Shown here one piece after another: positions 42,533 through 51,575 of a stretch of DNA of 64,000 nucleotides (positions are counted from its first letter, which is position 1; each line of letters begins with the position of its first letter). A program made the translations under genes and the position numbers. The stretch is from Verrucomicrobiia bacterium (GTDB taxonomy: Bacteria > Verrucomicrobiota > Verrucomicrobiia > Limisphaerales > JADLHS01): assembly GCA_023953615.1 (NCBI GenBank), contig JAMLJH010000001.1, positions 723,360-787,359 of the forward strand, written 5' to 3'. The notes beneath the pieces are model-generated. The model had not been told where the DNA came from. It ran no database searches and saw only the letters and a list, made by a program, of their open reading frames with translations.

Positions 42533-45500
42533 TTAACGGTCCGGCAGGGTGCTGGTGAAGCGGTAACTTCCAGAAGCGAGGTTGAAAATGGCGTGGCCAT
42601 TGGCGTAATGGACAAAGGATACGCCGTCCACGCGGGTCAGGGCTTGGCCGCGTTCCGTCACCTCGTCCACGTTGGTGGCGGGAACCGACACGGTGGCGGT
42701 GCTGTTGGCCGGGAGGGTGATCTCCCAGTTGAACTTGGCGCCGTCGCGCTTCCAGGCGCTGCGGATGAGTCCGTAGGGGGAGGCGTGGGTGGCGGTGACG
42801 AATTGCAGATCGCCCACCGGATGCGGTTGCATGAGCAGTTGTTTGAAGCCGGGTTGGGCGGGTTTGATGCCGGCCAGCGCTTCGTAGAACCAGGTGGTCA
42901 GGTCGCCCACCAGCATGACGTGATTATGCGAGTTCATGGCGGGATCGGCGGTGTCTCCGTTCCAAAGTTCCCAGACGGTGGTGGCGCCTTTTTCCACCAT
43001 GTAACCCCAGCTCGGATAAGTGGTGTTGGTGGCGAATTGATAAACCAGATCGGCCCGACCGCCGTCCGTGAGCACGCGATTGAGCCATTGGCCGCCGATC
43101 AATCCCGTGCCGATGTGACCGTGGGTGTCGTTCGTGATTTTATCCACCAGATGTTGGAACACGCGGTCGCGCTGGCCGGTCGGGACGAGTCCCAAGGCGA
43201 GCGGCAGCACGCAGGAGGTTTGCGAGCCGTTGTCGTAATAACCTTGCTCGGGATTGAAATACTTTTCGTTCAAGGCGGTTTTCAATTGCGCCGCAAGCTG
43301 GGTGAACCGCTCGCGGTCGGCGGGGTACTCCAGCATTTCCGCGTAGCGGGACATCAGTTGGAGGCAATGGTAAAAATAGCTGGTCGCGAGAATGGCGGGC
43401 GCGGTCTTGCGCAACGGATCGCGCGAGTGAATGAACGCGGGGTCTTCCGGCGGCACGCACCAATCGCCGTAGGTGTCTTTCGCAATGATGCCGTTGGTGA
43501 TGTAGGCGCGCATGTGGTCCACCCACTGGACCATGCCGGGATAGCGTCCGGCGATGAGGGAGGTGTCGGCATACTGTTGGTACATGTTTCCCGGAATGAT
43601 GACGGCGCTGCTGGGCCAGGTGACGTCGTCGTTGTAGATGGGCCAATAACTCGGCGCCACGTCGGGGATGCTGCCGTTGTCGCGTTGCGCGTCCAACATG
43701 TCCTGCGTCCACTTGGCGTAAAGGGCGGCCACGTCAAACAGATACGTTTCGCCTTTGGATTCCTCCGAACGATCCCCGAGCCAGCCCTGGCGTTCATCGC
43801 GTTGCGGGCAATCCGTCGGGACGCTGCGGTAATTGCCGCGCACGCCCCAGATGATGTTTTGATAGAAGCGATTGATGGTTGGTTGCGAACAGGCGAATTC
43901 GCCCGCCGTGGCCACGTCGTCGTTCACAACGCAGCCTTCCAGCGCGTTCAAACCGGGTTGACCGGGAAAGCCGGTGACTTCCACGTAACGAAAGCCGTGG
44001 TAGGTGAAACGCGGTTCGTAAATTTCCGTGCCCTGGCCTTTCAGGGTGTAACGATCGGTGACTTTGGCGCCGCGGATGTTGTCGAGAAACAGCGAGCCGT
44101 CGGGCTTGAGCGTTTCGGCGTGACGCAGCGATACCGTGGTGCCGGCGGGACCGCGCACTTGCAGGCGGCACCAACCCACGATGTTTTGCCCGAGATCGTA
44201 AATGAACACGCCCGGTCGGATTTCGTTCACGCGGCGCGGTTTGATTTTTCCGGTGACGCGGATTGGCTCGATCATTTGCGCGGCGAGCCGTCCTCCGGGA
44301 GCGGCGACGGTTTGCGCGGCGGCCCAGGCGCGGTCATCAAAACCACTTTCCGCCCAGCCGGAGAGTTCCTGGCGCGCATCGTAATCTTCCCCGTCGTATT
44401 CGTTGTTGGCGGTGATGGGGCCGGCCGTGGTCAATTTCCACGAGCCATCGCTGACGATGGTGTCGCGGGTGCCATCGGTGTATTCCAGTTCGAGTTGCAA
44501 CAACAGTTTGGGGAAACCGTAGGTGGTCGTGCCGAGGGGTTCAGTGGTGCGAGGAGCGTAATAGCGACCGTTGCCGAGCCAGACGCCGAGGGCGTTGCGA
44601 CCGGATCTAATCTGCTGGGTGACGTCGTGAGTCACGTAGAAAACGCGCCGGGGATATTCACTCAAGGCGGGGGACAAAACGTGATCGCTCACCTTGCGGC
44701 CGTTCAGATAAAGCTCGGACAATCCCAGGCCGCTGAGGTAGGCGGTGGCGCGCCGCACTTTTTTGGCCGCGACAAATTCCTTGCGCAACATGCGTGCGGC
44801 CAACTGGCGGGCATCCGGAACGTGGATTTCGCCCCACGGCGCCATGCCAACGCGACCCAGCACCCGCGCAGGAACCCAGGCGGAATCATCGTAATCCAAC
44901 GCCGTCCAGACCCCGGATTCCCGGTCGGTGGTTTTCCACTGGCCATCGGTTTCGATTACCAGCGGTTCGCCCGTTTCAAATTCGATGCGCAACGCGCCGA
45001 GCAATCCGGCGGGGTTGGGATCGGTACCCGTATTTTTAACCCAGGCACCAATGACATTTCGGCCTGGCTGCAGACTGTGGGTGACGTCCATGGCCGTGGT
45101 GATTTTGAAATTGTTTCCAGTCCCGGCGTGCCGGGCGTTGACGGCGCAGGCCCATTCGTTGTCGCCGGTCAAGTGCAGCGTGGCCGTTTTGATGGTGCGG
45201 TTGGCGGGCAACTCAAAAGTCCGACGAAAATAGCGGGTGGCAACGGGCGCGGCGGCCTCCGGTTGGCCCTCGGGAAACCAGATCCACGAGCCGGTGGTAA
45301 AACGCGCGTTGCTCTCGGGTTCATCCCGTCCAATCCATTGCCCCCGCCAATCGGAAGGTTGCAACAAACCCATGCTCCACGCCGCGGGTTTGCTCCACGC
45401 AGACGCCTTGCCCGCCTCATCCCAGACGCGGACCCGCCAGAAGCATGACTGTTGGGAAGCCAATGGTTTTCCGGCATAGGGAACGAGCACCGATTGATCG

Positions 45501-45784
45501 GAAGTGATTTTGCCCGAGTCCCATAAATCCGCCTGCCCGGATTTCAGTTTGGCGACGGAACTGGCGACGAGGATTTCGTAAGCGGTCTGGCGGGCGCCGC
45601 GTTGCCGGGATTCCAACTGCCAACTGAGTCGCGGCGATTTCACATCAATGCCTTGCGGCTGCTCGAGGAATTCGCAGCGGAGCTTGACGACCTCAACCGC
45701 CGTGGCGGCGCAGCCGCACCAAAGCAGGCCAACGGTGATCGCGAGAAGTTGTTGCCAGAATTTGCCAGAACGCATCGCTTTCAT
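42533..45784 (-). CDS. Exported alpha-L-rhamnosidase (GH78)
   Basis: 1083 residues. The signal peptide has a lipobox-like LLWCGC (about 20-25), so it may be a lipoprotein. Domain order is that of GH78: fibronectin-like N-terminal domain (about 30-140, SPRLSWQLESRQRGARQTAY), Bac_rhamnosid_N carbohydrate-binding part (about 165-420), second beta-domain, the (alpha/alpha)6 catalytic toroid (about 640-985) with VPTDCPQRDERQGWLGDRS holding the general-acid region, TTVWELWNG, and a C-terminal beta-sandwich. It releases terminal L-rhamnose from pectin side chains, flavonoid glycosides or algal polymers. It stands alone, with the Rhs fragment beginning right behind its stop. Confidence 0.95.
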   Translation of the reverse strand: MKAMRSGKFWQQLLAITVGLLWCGCAATAVEVVKLRCEFLEQPQGIDVKSPRLSWQLESRQRGARQTAYEILVASSVAKLKSGQADLWDSGKITSDQSVLVPYAGKPLASQQSCFWRVRVWDEAGKASAWSKPAAWSMGLLQPSDWRGQWIGRDEPESNARFTTGSWIWFPEGQPEAAAPVATRYFRRTFELPANRTIKTATLHLTGDNEWACAVNARHAGTGNNFKITTAMDVTHSLQPGRNVIGAWVKNTGTDPNPAGLLGALRIEFETGEPLVIETDGQWKTTDRESGVWTALDYDDSAWVPARVLGRVGMAPWGEIHVPDARQLAARMLRKEFVAAKKVRRATAYLSGLGLSELYLNGRKVSDHVLSPALSEYPRRVFYVTHDVTQQIRSGRNALGVWLGNGRYYAPRTTEPLGTTTYGFPKLLLQLELEYTDGTRDTIVSDGSWKLTTAGPITANNEYDGEDYDARQELSGWAESGFDDRAWAAAQTVAAPGGRLAAQMIEPIRVTGKIKPRRVNEIRPGVFIYDLGQNIVGWCRLQVRGPAGTTVSLRHAETLKPDGSLFLDNIRGAKVTDRYTLKGQGTEIYEPRFTYHGFRYVEVTGFPGQPGLNALEGCVVNDDVATAGEFACSQPTINRFYQNIIWGVRGNYRSVPTDCPQRDERQGWLGDRSEESKGETYLFDVAALYAKWTQDMLDAQRDNGSIPDVAPSYWPIYNDDVTWPSSAVIIPGNMYQQYADTSLIAGRYPGMVQWVDHMRAYITNGIIAKDTYGDWCVPPEDPAFIHSRDPLRKTAPAILATSYFYHCLQLMSRYAEMLEYPADRERFTQLAAQLKTALNEKYFNPEQGYYDNGSQTSCVLPLALGLVPTGQRDRVFQHLVDKITNDTHGHIGTGLIGGQWLNRVLTDGGRADLVYQFATNTTYPSWGYMVEKGATTVWELWNGDTADPAMNSHNHVMLVGDLTTWFYEALAGIKPAQPGFKQLLMQPHPVGDLQFVTATHASPYGLIRSAWKRDGAKFNWEITLPANSTATVSVPATNVDEVTERGQALTRVDGVSFVHYANGHAIFNLASGSYRFTSTLPDR

Positions 45785-45862
45785 AGGCCGACAGCTTTAC
45801 CGAAGCGCGCGTTCGGGTCACGGTGAAAATGCGCCGGACGCGTCCCTCCCAAGCGAAGAAAG

Positions 45863-45943
45863 ACAAGGGAATGGTGGGCAGAGGAATGGGTATTGGGGGA
45901 GCACCGCCGTCCTCGGCGGTAGTCGTTCGCGTCTCGCGGACGA
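45863..45943. repeat. Inverted relative of the double AGA hairpin
   Basis: Hairpins ACCGCCG/CGGCGGT (loop TCCT) and TCGTTCGCG/CGCGGACGA (loop TCT, one wobble), preceded by the purine-rich complement of the 30.5-kb copy's tail. Confidence 0.78.
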
Positions 45944-45987
45944 TATCCGGTTGTAAAGTAAAAGGCCACCGAGGCACAGAGAAGGAG

Positions 45988-46039
45988 GCGAATTACGAGG
46001 GATGATTTACGAAGGACGAGACGTGGGGTGGTGGGGCGC
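45988..46039. repeat. 53-bp dispersed module, copy 2
   Basis: Inverted counterpart of 12950-13002. The segment beginning near 47291 shares only its first 15 bases and then switches to the CTGCGGCG-hairpin module. Confidence 0.72.
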
Positions 46040-46177
46040 ACTCCGGACGGAACTTGTGGAATTCATAGATTGACCAGCCGTTCGGAAAACCTCATTGTCC
46101 CGACATAATGATCTGCCGACGACCAACCCTTGGCAACTATCGCGGACCTGAATGTTAAGCCGGCCGCTGCACACGCC

Positions 46178-46603
46178 ATGACCACTCAACGCGACATCCC
46201 TGGCAACATCGCTCGCTGGCTCTTTCGCATCGGCATTATCTGGGCAGTGATACTTCTGCTTCCGACTGTCGGAGCGTTGCTATCTGCCTTCGACCGCGCG
46301 TGGCGTATGTGGCTGTTGGGTGTTTATTTTCTTGTTGGATATGGTGTGTGGATTGGCTGGCGGTGGCGCAGCCGACAGTGCCGGGCACTTGTCGCGTCCG
46401 CTGCATTCTGGTTGTTCTCTGCTGCCTTCAATTCTGCGTTTATCGTTCTTCTCATCGCCACAGAGTCGCAGTGGCCGAAGATTTTGATTTTCGACGAAAC
46501 AGCTTTCTATGGTTGGTGGTGGATTGCCGTGACTTTGGCGTCACTGGTGGCATTGGCCTTTGAATTCAGGACACCGAGAGATGAAATACGAGCGGCCTCC
46601 TGA
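46178..46603 (+). CDS. Small four-helix membrane protein, unknown
   Basis: 141 residues. Four hydrophobic helices (about 11-34, 41-58, 67-91, 106-126) with WIGWRWRSRQCRA as the main cytoplasmic-type loop. No family recognised. The frame is open to a TTG at 46130, but the ATG at 46178 puts the polar MTTQRDIPGNIARW leader just before helix one. It lies 143 bp before another small membrane protein on the same strand. Confidence 0.6.
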   Translation: MTTQRDIPGNIARWLFRIGIIWAVILLLPTVGALLSAFDRAWRMWLLGVYFLVGYGVWIGWRWRSRQCRALVASAAFWLFSAAFNSAFIVLLIATESQWPKILIFDETAFYGWWWIAVTLASLVALAFEFRTPRDEIRAAS

Positions 46604-46746
46604 GAAGCTAGACATGCAAAAGGTTGATTATCAACAAAACTGGCTGGTCGAGTTTCTTCCGTCATTGCTCCGCGTCCGACGTGGTTGCAATCGTGGCGTT
46701 ACGTGCGCCGGGTCGCTGAGCTTTTATCGCTGACGGCAGTGCGCGT

Positions 46747-47034
46747 ATGTCATTTCCACAGTCCACACCTGAAGTTGCACGCTGGTGCGCGTTGATTGTT
46801 GCGATTGTGCTTGTTTTTCCGACTGTGATCTCAGTTGGGAGTGCGGTGAAGGCCGAGTGGACTGGCACGGCACTTTATTCGTCGAGTCCACGCCTTCCTG
46901 CGACAGAGCAGGTAACGCGGGCAGCCTCGCCGGAGAAGTTTCGGGATGCGGTTCTCATGGATTGGCTGAGTGCAGGTTTGTTCGGCGGCCTCACTGTTGT
47001 TTCATTTTCTTTTTACCGACGTTTGAGTGAATGA
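46747..47034 (+). CDS. Small two-helix membrane protein, unknown
   Basis: 95 residues: helix one about 11-32 (WCALIVAIVLVFPTVISVG), a polar loop, helix two about 71-88 (LSAGLFGGLTVVSFSFY). No known motif. It has no strong ribosome site. Together with the preceding gene it may form a pair, but nothing points to a function. Confidence 0.5.
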   Translation: MSFPQSTPEVARWCALIVAIVLVFPTVISVGSAVKAEWTGTALYSSSPRLPATEQVTRAASPEKFRDAVLMDWLSAGLFGGLTVVSFSFYRRLSE

Positions 47035-47079
47035 TTGAGCTGTCACCCCATACGCTCACGGCGACGGCGTCGTTATATC

Positions 47080-47119
47080 GGGAGGGACGACTTCCACGTC
47101 GCCCCCAACTGATCAGGGA
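47080..47119. repeat. Inverted right half of the two-hairpin element
   Basis: Reads GGGAGGGACGAC, loop TTCCAC, then GTCGCC, ending in CTGATCAGGGA. The left half is lost. Confidence 0.75.
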
Positions 47120-47159
47120 AAATACAACCGCGAAATACACGAAATACGCGAACGGAAAG

Positions 47160-47241
47160 GCAAGGGAATGATGGGCAAAGGAATGGGGAATGGGGGAGCA
47201 TCGCTGTCCTCGGCGGTCATCGTTCGCATCTCGCGGACGAC
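47160..47241. repeat. Inverted, decayed AGA-type hairpin block
   Basis: Same purine tail and order as 45863-45943; the second hairpin reads CGTTCGCA, TCT, CGCGGACG, and the first has two changes that weaken pairing. Confidence 0.65.
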
Positions 47242-47312
47242 ATGCAGTTCTAAAGTTAAGGGCCACCGAGGCGCAGAGGCACCGAGGGGCGGGCGAATTG
47301 CGAGGGACGCCG

Positions 47313-47403
47313 CAGCCACGTTACTGACCGGGCACACGCTCACGGTGACGCCGTCGTTATATCGGGAGTGACGACTTCCATGTCGCCTCCAACTGATCAG
47401 GGA
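47313..47403. repeat. Inverted composite of modules from 11276-11404
   Basis: Contains in order a CGCCGCAG relic near its start, the ACGCTCACGGTGACG linker and a half two-hairpin element (GACGAC, loop TTCCAT). This is the inverse order of 11276-11404, so the modules moved or were copied as a block. Confidence 0.7.
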
Positions 47404-47425
47404 AATAAAATCAGATTGCAATAAT

Positions 47426-47463
47426 ATCGGCAGGTTGCCGATCAAAACGGCCAGATTGGCCGT
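47426..47463. repeat. Two triloop hairpins, inverted copy
   Basis: Arms ATCGGCA/TGCCGAT (loop GGT) and ACGGCCA/TGGCCGT (loop GAT). Inverse of 29980-30020 with compensating changes in both stems. Confidence 0.8.
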
Positions 47464-47480
47464 CTCCCTGGGCTCCGCGC

Positions 47481-48020
47481 TCAGTCCTGCGCCTCTTTGT
47501 GTTCGCGGTATTGCGGATGGCTCGTCAAATTGTAGGAAAGATAAATGTGCTTGGTTTCGTGATTGAAACCTTTCTTGCGGAAAAAGGCCAGCGCGTCGGC
47601 ATTGCCCTCGTCGGTATCCACCAGCATGATGCGCGCATCGCGTTCAATGAACATTTCGGTCAATCGCGCCAGTAACCGGCTGGCAACGCCGTGCCGTTTG
47701 TAGTGCGGTTCAATCCCCAGCCACTCGAGCCAGCCATACCGCCAGGCGTTCCTTGGCTTCTCCATCATGGCCCCCAAAGCGAACCCCACGAGGCGACCGT
47801 CCACTTCGGCGACCAAGCACGTCTCGCCATCGGACCCAAACAATTCCAGCACCTCATCGTCATCCCACGAGCGATAGAGTGTCGGCAGTTTTTCCGCGGT
47901 AAACAATTTCTGTCCCAATTCAAACACCGGCGGCAAATCGGCCAGCTCCATGAGGCGGATTTGCACCGAAGGCGCGCTCCTGGGTTTTCGCTTTTTCGAA
48001 GTCTTCGTTCTACGTTCCAT
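47481..48020 (-). CDS. GNAT-family N-acetyltransferase
   Basis: 179 residues. After a basic leader (RRTKTSKKRK) a GNAT fold follows: VQIRLMELADLPPVFEL (strand 1/helix 1), CLVAEVDGRLVGFALG (strands 2-4), and motif A WLGIEPHYKRHGVASRLLARL with the RxxGxA acetyl-CoA loop; DTDEGNADALAFFRKKGF is motif B. The acceptor is unknown. A short open frame with a good ribosome site precedes it by 53 bp on the same strand. Confidence 0.92.
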   Translation of the reverse strand: MERRTKTSKKRKPRSAPSVQIRLMELADLPPVFELGQKLFTAEKLPTLYRSWDDDEVLELFGSDGETCLVAEVDGRLVGFALGAMMEKPRNAWRYGWLEWLGIEPHYKRHGVASRLLARLTEMFIERDARIMLVDTDEGNADALAFFRKKGFNHETKHIYLSYNLTSHPQYREHKEAQD

Positions 48021-48044
48021 AAAAATTTAGCCCGCCATCAAACG

Positions 48045-48064
48045 GATCGGAGTTTATCCTCCGA
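48045..48064. promoter_or_regulatory. Small hairpin before the GNAT gene
   Basis: Arms TCGGAG and CTCCGA around loop TTTATC at 48047-48064, between the possible 38-codon leader and the GNAT start. It could influence translation; evidence is structural only. Confidence 0.3.
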
Positions 48065-48073
48065 CGTATGGTT

Positions 48074-48190
48074 TCATGGCAGGCAACCGCCCTGAACTTT
48101 CCAAGACCCGCCCCCGCCGTCAAGCGAGAACAATTTACCTTTATCGGCTGGGTTACGCTCGATAACCCGTTGAATCACAGACTGTTTCAT
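48074..48190 (-). CDS. Possible 38-residue leader peptide or small protein
   Basis: ATG with a GAGGGG ribosome-site match 6-11 bases upstream, better than most genes here. The product starts MKQSVIQRVIERNPADKGKL and ends GGCLP, with a GGGG run near residue 25. It lies on the same strand as, and 53 bp before, the GNAT gene. No homologue is recalled; it could be a leader peptide. Confidence 0.35.
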   Translation of the reverse strand: MKQSVIQRVIERNPADKGKLFSLDGGGGSWKVQGGCLP

Positions 48191-48383
48191 AGCCACCCCT
48201 CGCGCAACTATCCCGACGCTGACGCGGAGTATTCTTTAAGATAATCAAGTCAAGGGCGACCATAAGCGCATCTCGATTGACGTGGTATTCCACAGACTCT
48301 CAACCATTTGCAAACCCCGCTTCCAACCAAACGCCCGAGTTGTTAGAATGGCCTTAACCGAAAATAAACGCGCAACGCTCATC

Positions 48384-49604
48384 ATGAAATCCAAGCTTTG
48401 TCTGCTGTTGGTCGTCGCAATCGGGAGCAATTGCAATCTCCTGTCGGCGGCGAACTCCAGCCTGTCCGAACTGGCCCATGCCAACAACACCTTTGCGTTT
48501 AAACTGCTCAAGCAATTGTCGGTGGAGCAACCCCAAGCCAGCATTTTGGTTTCGCCCTACAGCACGGCCACCGCGCTGCAGTTGGTCGCTCGTGGTGCTG
48601 CGGGTCGAACTCTTCGCGAAATGCAGCAAGCTCTCAAAATCTCCGACCTTTCAGCCGACGCCTTGAACGCGGCGACCAAAGCGGCTGCCGAGGGGCTTAA
48701 TCCGAAGGACACCAACGTCATTCTCACCACTGCCAATGCGCTCTGGTACCGGCAGGGCGTCACCATGAAGCCAGCCTTTCTCGAAGCCAGCCGACAATTC
48801 TCCGACGTTGCCATCCGCCCCTTGGATTTCAACAATGCGTCAGCCGCGGAAGCCATCATCAACCAATGGGCCAATGACCAAACCCACGGAAGAATCACCG
48901 CCATTGCCGATGGCCTGATTGATCCAATTTACACGGATTTGGTTCTCGCGAACGCAATTTATTTCAAAGGCCGATGGCACGCCCCGTTCGACGCGAAGTT
49001 GACGAAGGAGCGTCCGTTTCACCCCATGGTAGGTCCGGCAAAAAATCGGCCGATGATGGAGAAGCATAGCCGATTCACTTATCGCCAAGGTTCTGGATAT
49101 CAGGCCGTGCGATTGCCTTACGTGGGTTGGCGACTCGGGATGTACGTGTTCTTGCCCGATCCCGGCAGCAATCCAACGAAACTGCTGCGAATCATGAACG
49201 GGGACAACTGGCGGCGTGTAACAATACCGGGATTCAGCAAGCGCGACGGCTGGTTGGTGCTGCCCAAGTTCAAACTGGAAAACACACTCGATCTCAAACC
49301 GGCAGTACAGGCGCTGGGCATAAAGACTGCCTTCAATGCTCAAAAGAAACAACCCGATGCTGACTTTTCCGGCATGTTTGATGAACCGCATCACCTTTCC
49401 GCAGTCCGACAGAAAGCGTTTGTAGAAGTGAACGAACAAGGTACTGAGGCGGCCGCAGTTACAGGTTTGACGGCCAAGTCCGCGGGACCCCAATCGGATC
49501 CACCAAAGCCATTTCAGATGATTGTGGACCGACCGTTTCTATTTGCCATTGTGGATGCCCAAACGGAAATGATCTTGTTCATGGGACTGATCAACGAGCT
49601 TTGA
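48384..49604 (+). CDS. Exported serpin (serine protease inhibitor)
   Basis: 406 residues with signal peptide MKSKLCLLLVVAIGSNCNLLSA. All serpin landmarks are present: NTFAFKLLKQL, ILVSPYSTATALQLVARGAAG, LTTANALWY, VLANAIYFKGRW, and the hinge VEVNEQGTEAAAV of inhibitory members, then RPFLFAIVDAQTEMILFMG at the end. Counting 17 residues from the hinge Glu places P1 at an Ala before Gly (KSAG), suggesting elastase-like targets. Bacterial serpins of this form protect cells or secreted enzymes from proteases. The ATG at 48384 was chosen because it starts the signal peptide; the frame is open to 48282. Confidence 0.95.
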   Translation: MKSKLCLLLVVAIGSNCNLLSAANSSLSELAHANNTFAFKLLKQLSVEQPQASILVSPYSTATALQLVARGAAGRTLREMQQALKISDLSADALNAATKAAAEGLNPKDTNVILTTANALWYRQGVTMKPAFLEASRQFSDVAIRPLDFNNASAAEAIINQWANDQTHGRITAIADGLIDPIYTDLVLANAIYFKGRWHAPFDAKLTKERPFHPMVGPAKNRPMMEKHSRFTYRQGSGYQAVRLPYVGWRLGMYVFLPDPGSNPTKLLRIMNGDNWRRVTIPGFSKRDGWLVLPKFKLENTLDLKPAVQALGIKTAFNAQKKQPDADFSGMFDEPHHLSAVRQKAFVEVNEQGTEAAAVTGLTAKSAGPQSDPPKPFQMIVDRPFLFAIVDAQTEMILFMGLINEL

Positions 49605-49745
49605 AGCGGTCGCGCCACTGGAGCTAAAGTTTCCGCCGGATAAACCCGTCCCGAAGCACCACGTTTTTTTACCGGCGACAGCGCTTCAGTCCGCTCCGTT
49701 CCTTCCGCGTGACATGCAGCGGTTTTTTTACTTAGACTTCGGCTC

Positions 49746-51281
49746 ATGCGAAACCTTCTGATCGGCATTGATAGCGGAACGCAATCCACCAAGGCCGTCG
49801 TCGTTGATGCCAAAACCGGCGAGGTCCTCGGTTCCGGATCGCAAACTTACGATCTGATTCCCCATTTGCCGCCTGGCGCCAAAGAGCAGCATCCCCACAC
49901 TTGGCGCGACGCGGCTGCGACCGCAATTCGTCAGGCGTTGCGCAGCGCCAAAGCCAGCGGAGCTCAAGTCAAGGCCATCGGCGTTAGCGGCCAGCAACAC
50001 GGCTTCGTCCCGCTGGATGCCGACGGTGAAGTGATCCGCCCGGCCAAACTCTGGTGCGACACCGCCACCGCCGCCGAGTGCGACGAGTTGACCCGGGCGC
50101 TGGGCGGGGAGAAAAAAGTTCTGCGCACGCTCGGCAACGCCATTCTGACCGGTTACACCGCCGCCAAAATTCTTTGGCTGAAAAAACATGAGCCGAAAAA
50201 TTTTGCGCGGCTGGCCACGGTGCTCCTACCCCATGATTATCTCAACTTCTGGCTCACGGGCGAACGGGTGACGGAATACGGCGAAGCCAGCGGCACGGCC
50301 TTTTTCAATGTCAAAACCCGGCGCTGGTCCAAAGCCGCCATCAGCGCCATTGACCCGGATTTGAGCGATAAACTGCCGCGCGTCATTTCCAGCGATCAAC
50401 CCGCCGGCGTTTTGCGCTCTGAAACCGCGCAACAACTCGGGTTGCAACCGGGCACGCTGGTCAGTGCGGGCGGCGGCGACAACATGATGAGCGCCATCGG
50501 CACGGGCAACACCCGGGCCGGTCTCATCACCGCCAGTTTCGGCACGAGCGGCACCATCTTCGCCTGCGCGGATCAACCGATCCTCGATCCGCAGGGTGAG
50601 ATTGCGGCGTTTTGCGATTCCACCAACCACTGGCTGCCGCTGCTTTGCACCATGAACGCCACCGTCGCCACGGAGATGATGCGGCTGGATTTTGGCTTCA
50701 CGCACCAGCAATTCGAGAGCAAGGCGAAACAGGTCGCCCCCGGAGCGGACGGTTTGTTGTTGCTGCCGTACCTTGAAGGCGAACGCACGCCCAACGTTCC
50801 CGACGGCACCGGCGTGCTGCTGGGGATCACGCCGAAAACTTTTCGCGCCGGCCATTACTGTCGCGCCGCCATGGAAGGCGTGACGCTCGGCATGAATTAC
50901 GGATTGCGGCGCCTGGGGGAACTCGGCGTAACCGCGAAGCAAATCCGCGCGACGGGCGGCGGGGCCAAATCCAAACTGTGGCGACAGATCATGGCGGACG
51001 TGTTCAATGCGGAAGTCGTGACGCTCAAGGTGAGCGAAGGCGCGGCTTACGGAGCGGCCTTGCAGGCGCTCTGGTGCTGGCGATTGCAACAGGGTGAGAA
51101 AGTGAAAATTTCCGATCTCACCGACGAATTTGTCACGTTGAACCCAGCCGAAACCACCACGCCCCAGAAAACCAACGTGGCCATCTACCGTGAACTACAG
51201 GCGTTGCAGGATGAGCTATCGCGCTCCCTGCGCGGCGTCTTCGTAAAGCACCGGCGGTTCGTGACCGCCGCCACGATTTGA
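49746..51281 (+). CDS. xylB: Xylulokinase
   Basis: 511 residues of the FGGY sugar-kinase family. IGIDSGTQSTKAVVVD is the phosphate-1 loop with the xylulokinase-style DSGTQSTK; GVSGQQHGFVPLD, LLPHDYLNFWLTG, ASFGTSGTIFA, EGERTPNVPDGTGVLLGI and ATGGGAKSKLWRQIMADVF follow in family order. It phosphorylates D-xylulose to enter the pentose phosphate pathway. No isomerase or transporter is adjacent. Very closely followed by slyX (6 bp). Confidence 0.93.
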   Translation: MRNLLIGIDSGTQSTKAVVVDAKTGEVLGSGSQTYDLIPHLPPGAKEQHPHTWRDAAATAIRQALRSAKASGAQVKAIGVSGQQHGFVPLDADGEVIRPAKLWCDTATAAECDELTRALGGEKKVLRTLGNAILTGYTAAKILWLKKHEPKNFARLATVLLPHDYLNFWLTGERVTEYGEASGTAFFNVKTRRWSKAAISAIDPDLSDKLPRVISSDQPAGVLRSETAQQLGLQPGTLVSAGGGDNMMSAIGTGNTRAGLITASFGTSGTIFACADQPILDPQGEIAAFCDSTNHWLPLLCTMNATVATEMMRLDFGFTHQQFESKAKQVAPGADGLLLLPYLEGERTPNVPDGTGVLLGITPKTFRAGHYCRAAMEGVTLGMNYGLRRLGELGVTAKQIRATGGGAKSKLWRQIMADVFNAEVVTLKVSEGAAYGAALQALWCWRLQQGEKVKISDLTDEFVTLNPAETTTPQKTNVAIYRELQALQDELSRSLRGVFVKHRRFVTAATI

Positions 51282-51287
51282 ATTTCC

Positions 51288-51500
51288 ATGGATGAATCCA
51301 GCAACCAGCGTTTTGAGCGGCTCGAAAGTCTCGTGGCCCATCTGGAACGACAGGTCGAGGCGCTGAACGAGGTGGTGATTGAACAGGGTAAACTGACGCA
51401 GCAGTTGAAAAAGGAGCTGCATCGGGCCAGCACCGCGATGCAGTCTTTGGAGCTGGAACGCATCAAGGCCAACAATCCCAAACCGCCGCATTATTCGTAG
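51288..51500 (+). CDS. slyX: SlyX-family coiled-coil protein
   Basis: 70 residues: a single heptad coiled coil (RFERLESLVAHLERQVEALN) ending in the family's KPPHYS tail. SlyX proteins are short, cytoplasmic and of unknown function. The match to the family's length and C-terminal PPHY motif is good. Confidence 0.88.
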   Translation: MDESSNQRFERLESLVAHLERQVEALNEVVIEQGKLTQQLKKELHRASTAMQSLELERIKANNPKPPHYS

Positions 51501-51575
51501 CTTTTGGCCCGCGACCACCACGCGCTCCATACCGCGCCCGCTCGACTTCGCTCGTTGGTTTGCTAAAGTTTACGC

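Larger units (their letters stand above)
45785..46177. other. Repeat-bearing divergent spacer
   Basis: 393 bp between divergent genes. The first 40 bp include a partial left half of the two-hairpin element (about 45837-45850), then an inverted AGA-type hairpin block and the 53-bp module. The remainder (46040-46177) is plain sequence likely to carry the promoter of the gene at 46178. Confidence 0.65.
47035..47480. other. Convergent spacer filled with inverted repeat modules
   Basis: 446 bp without a gene, lying between convergent stops. Nearly all is repeat: a half two-hairpin element, an inverted AGA block, the partial CTGCGGCG module, another half element and the double triloop hairpin. Confidence 0.75.

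Noticed and set aside
42230..45448. A 1072-codon open frame on the plus strand
   Set aside because: It lies wholly antisense to the GH78 gene and its codons mirror that gene's third-position bias. No start signal or motif; a by-product of high G+C.
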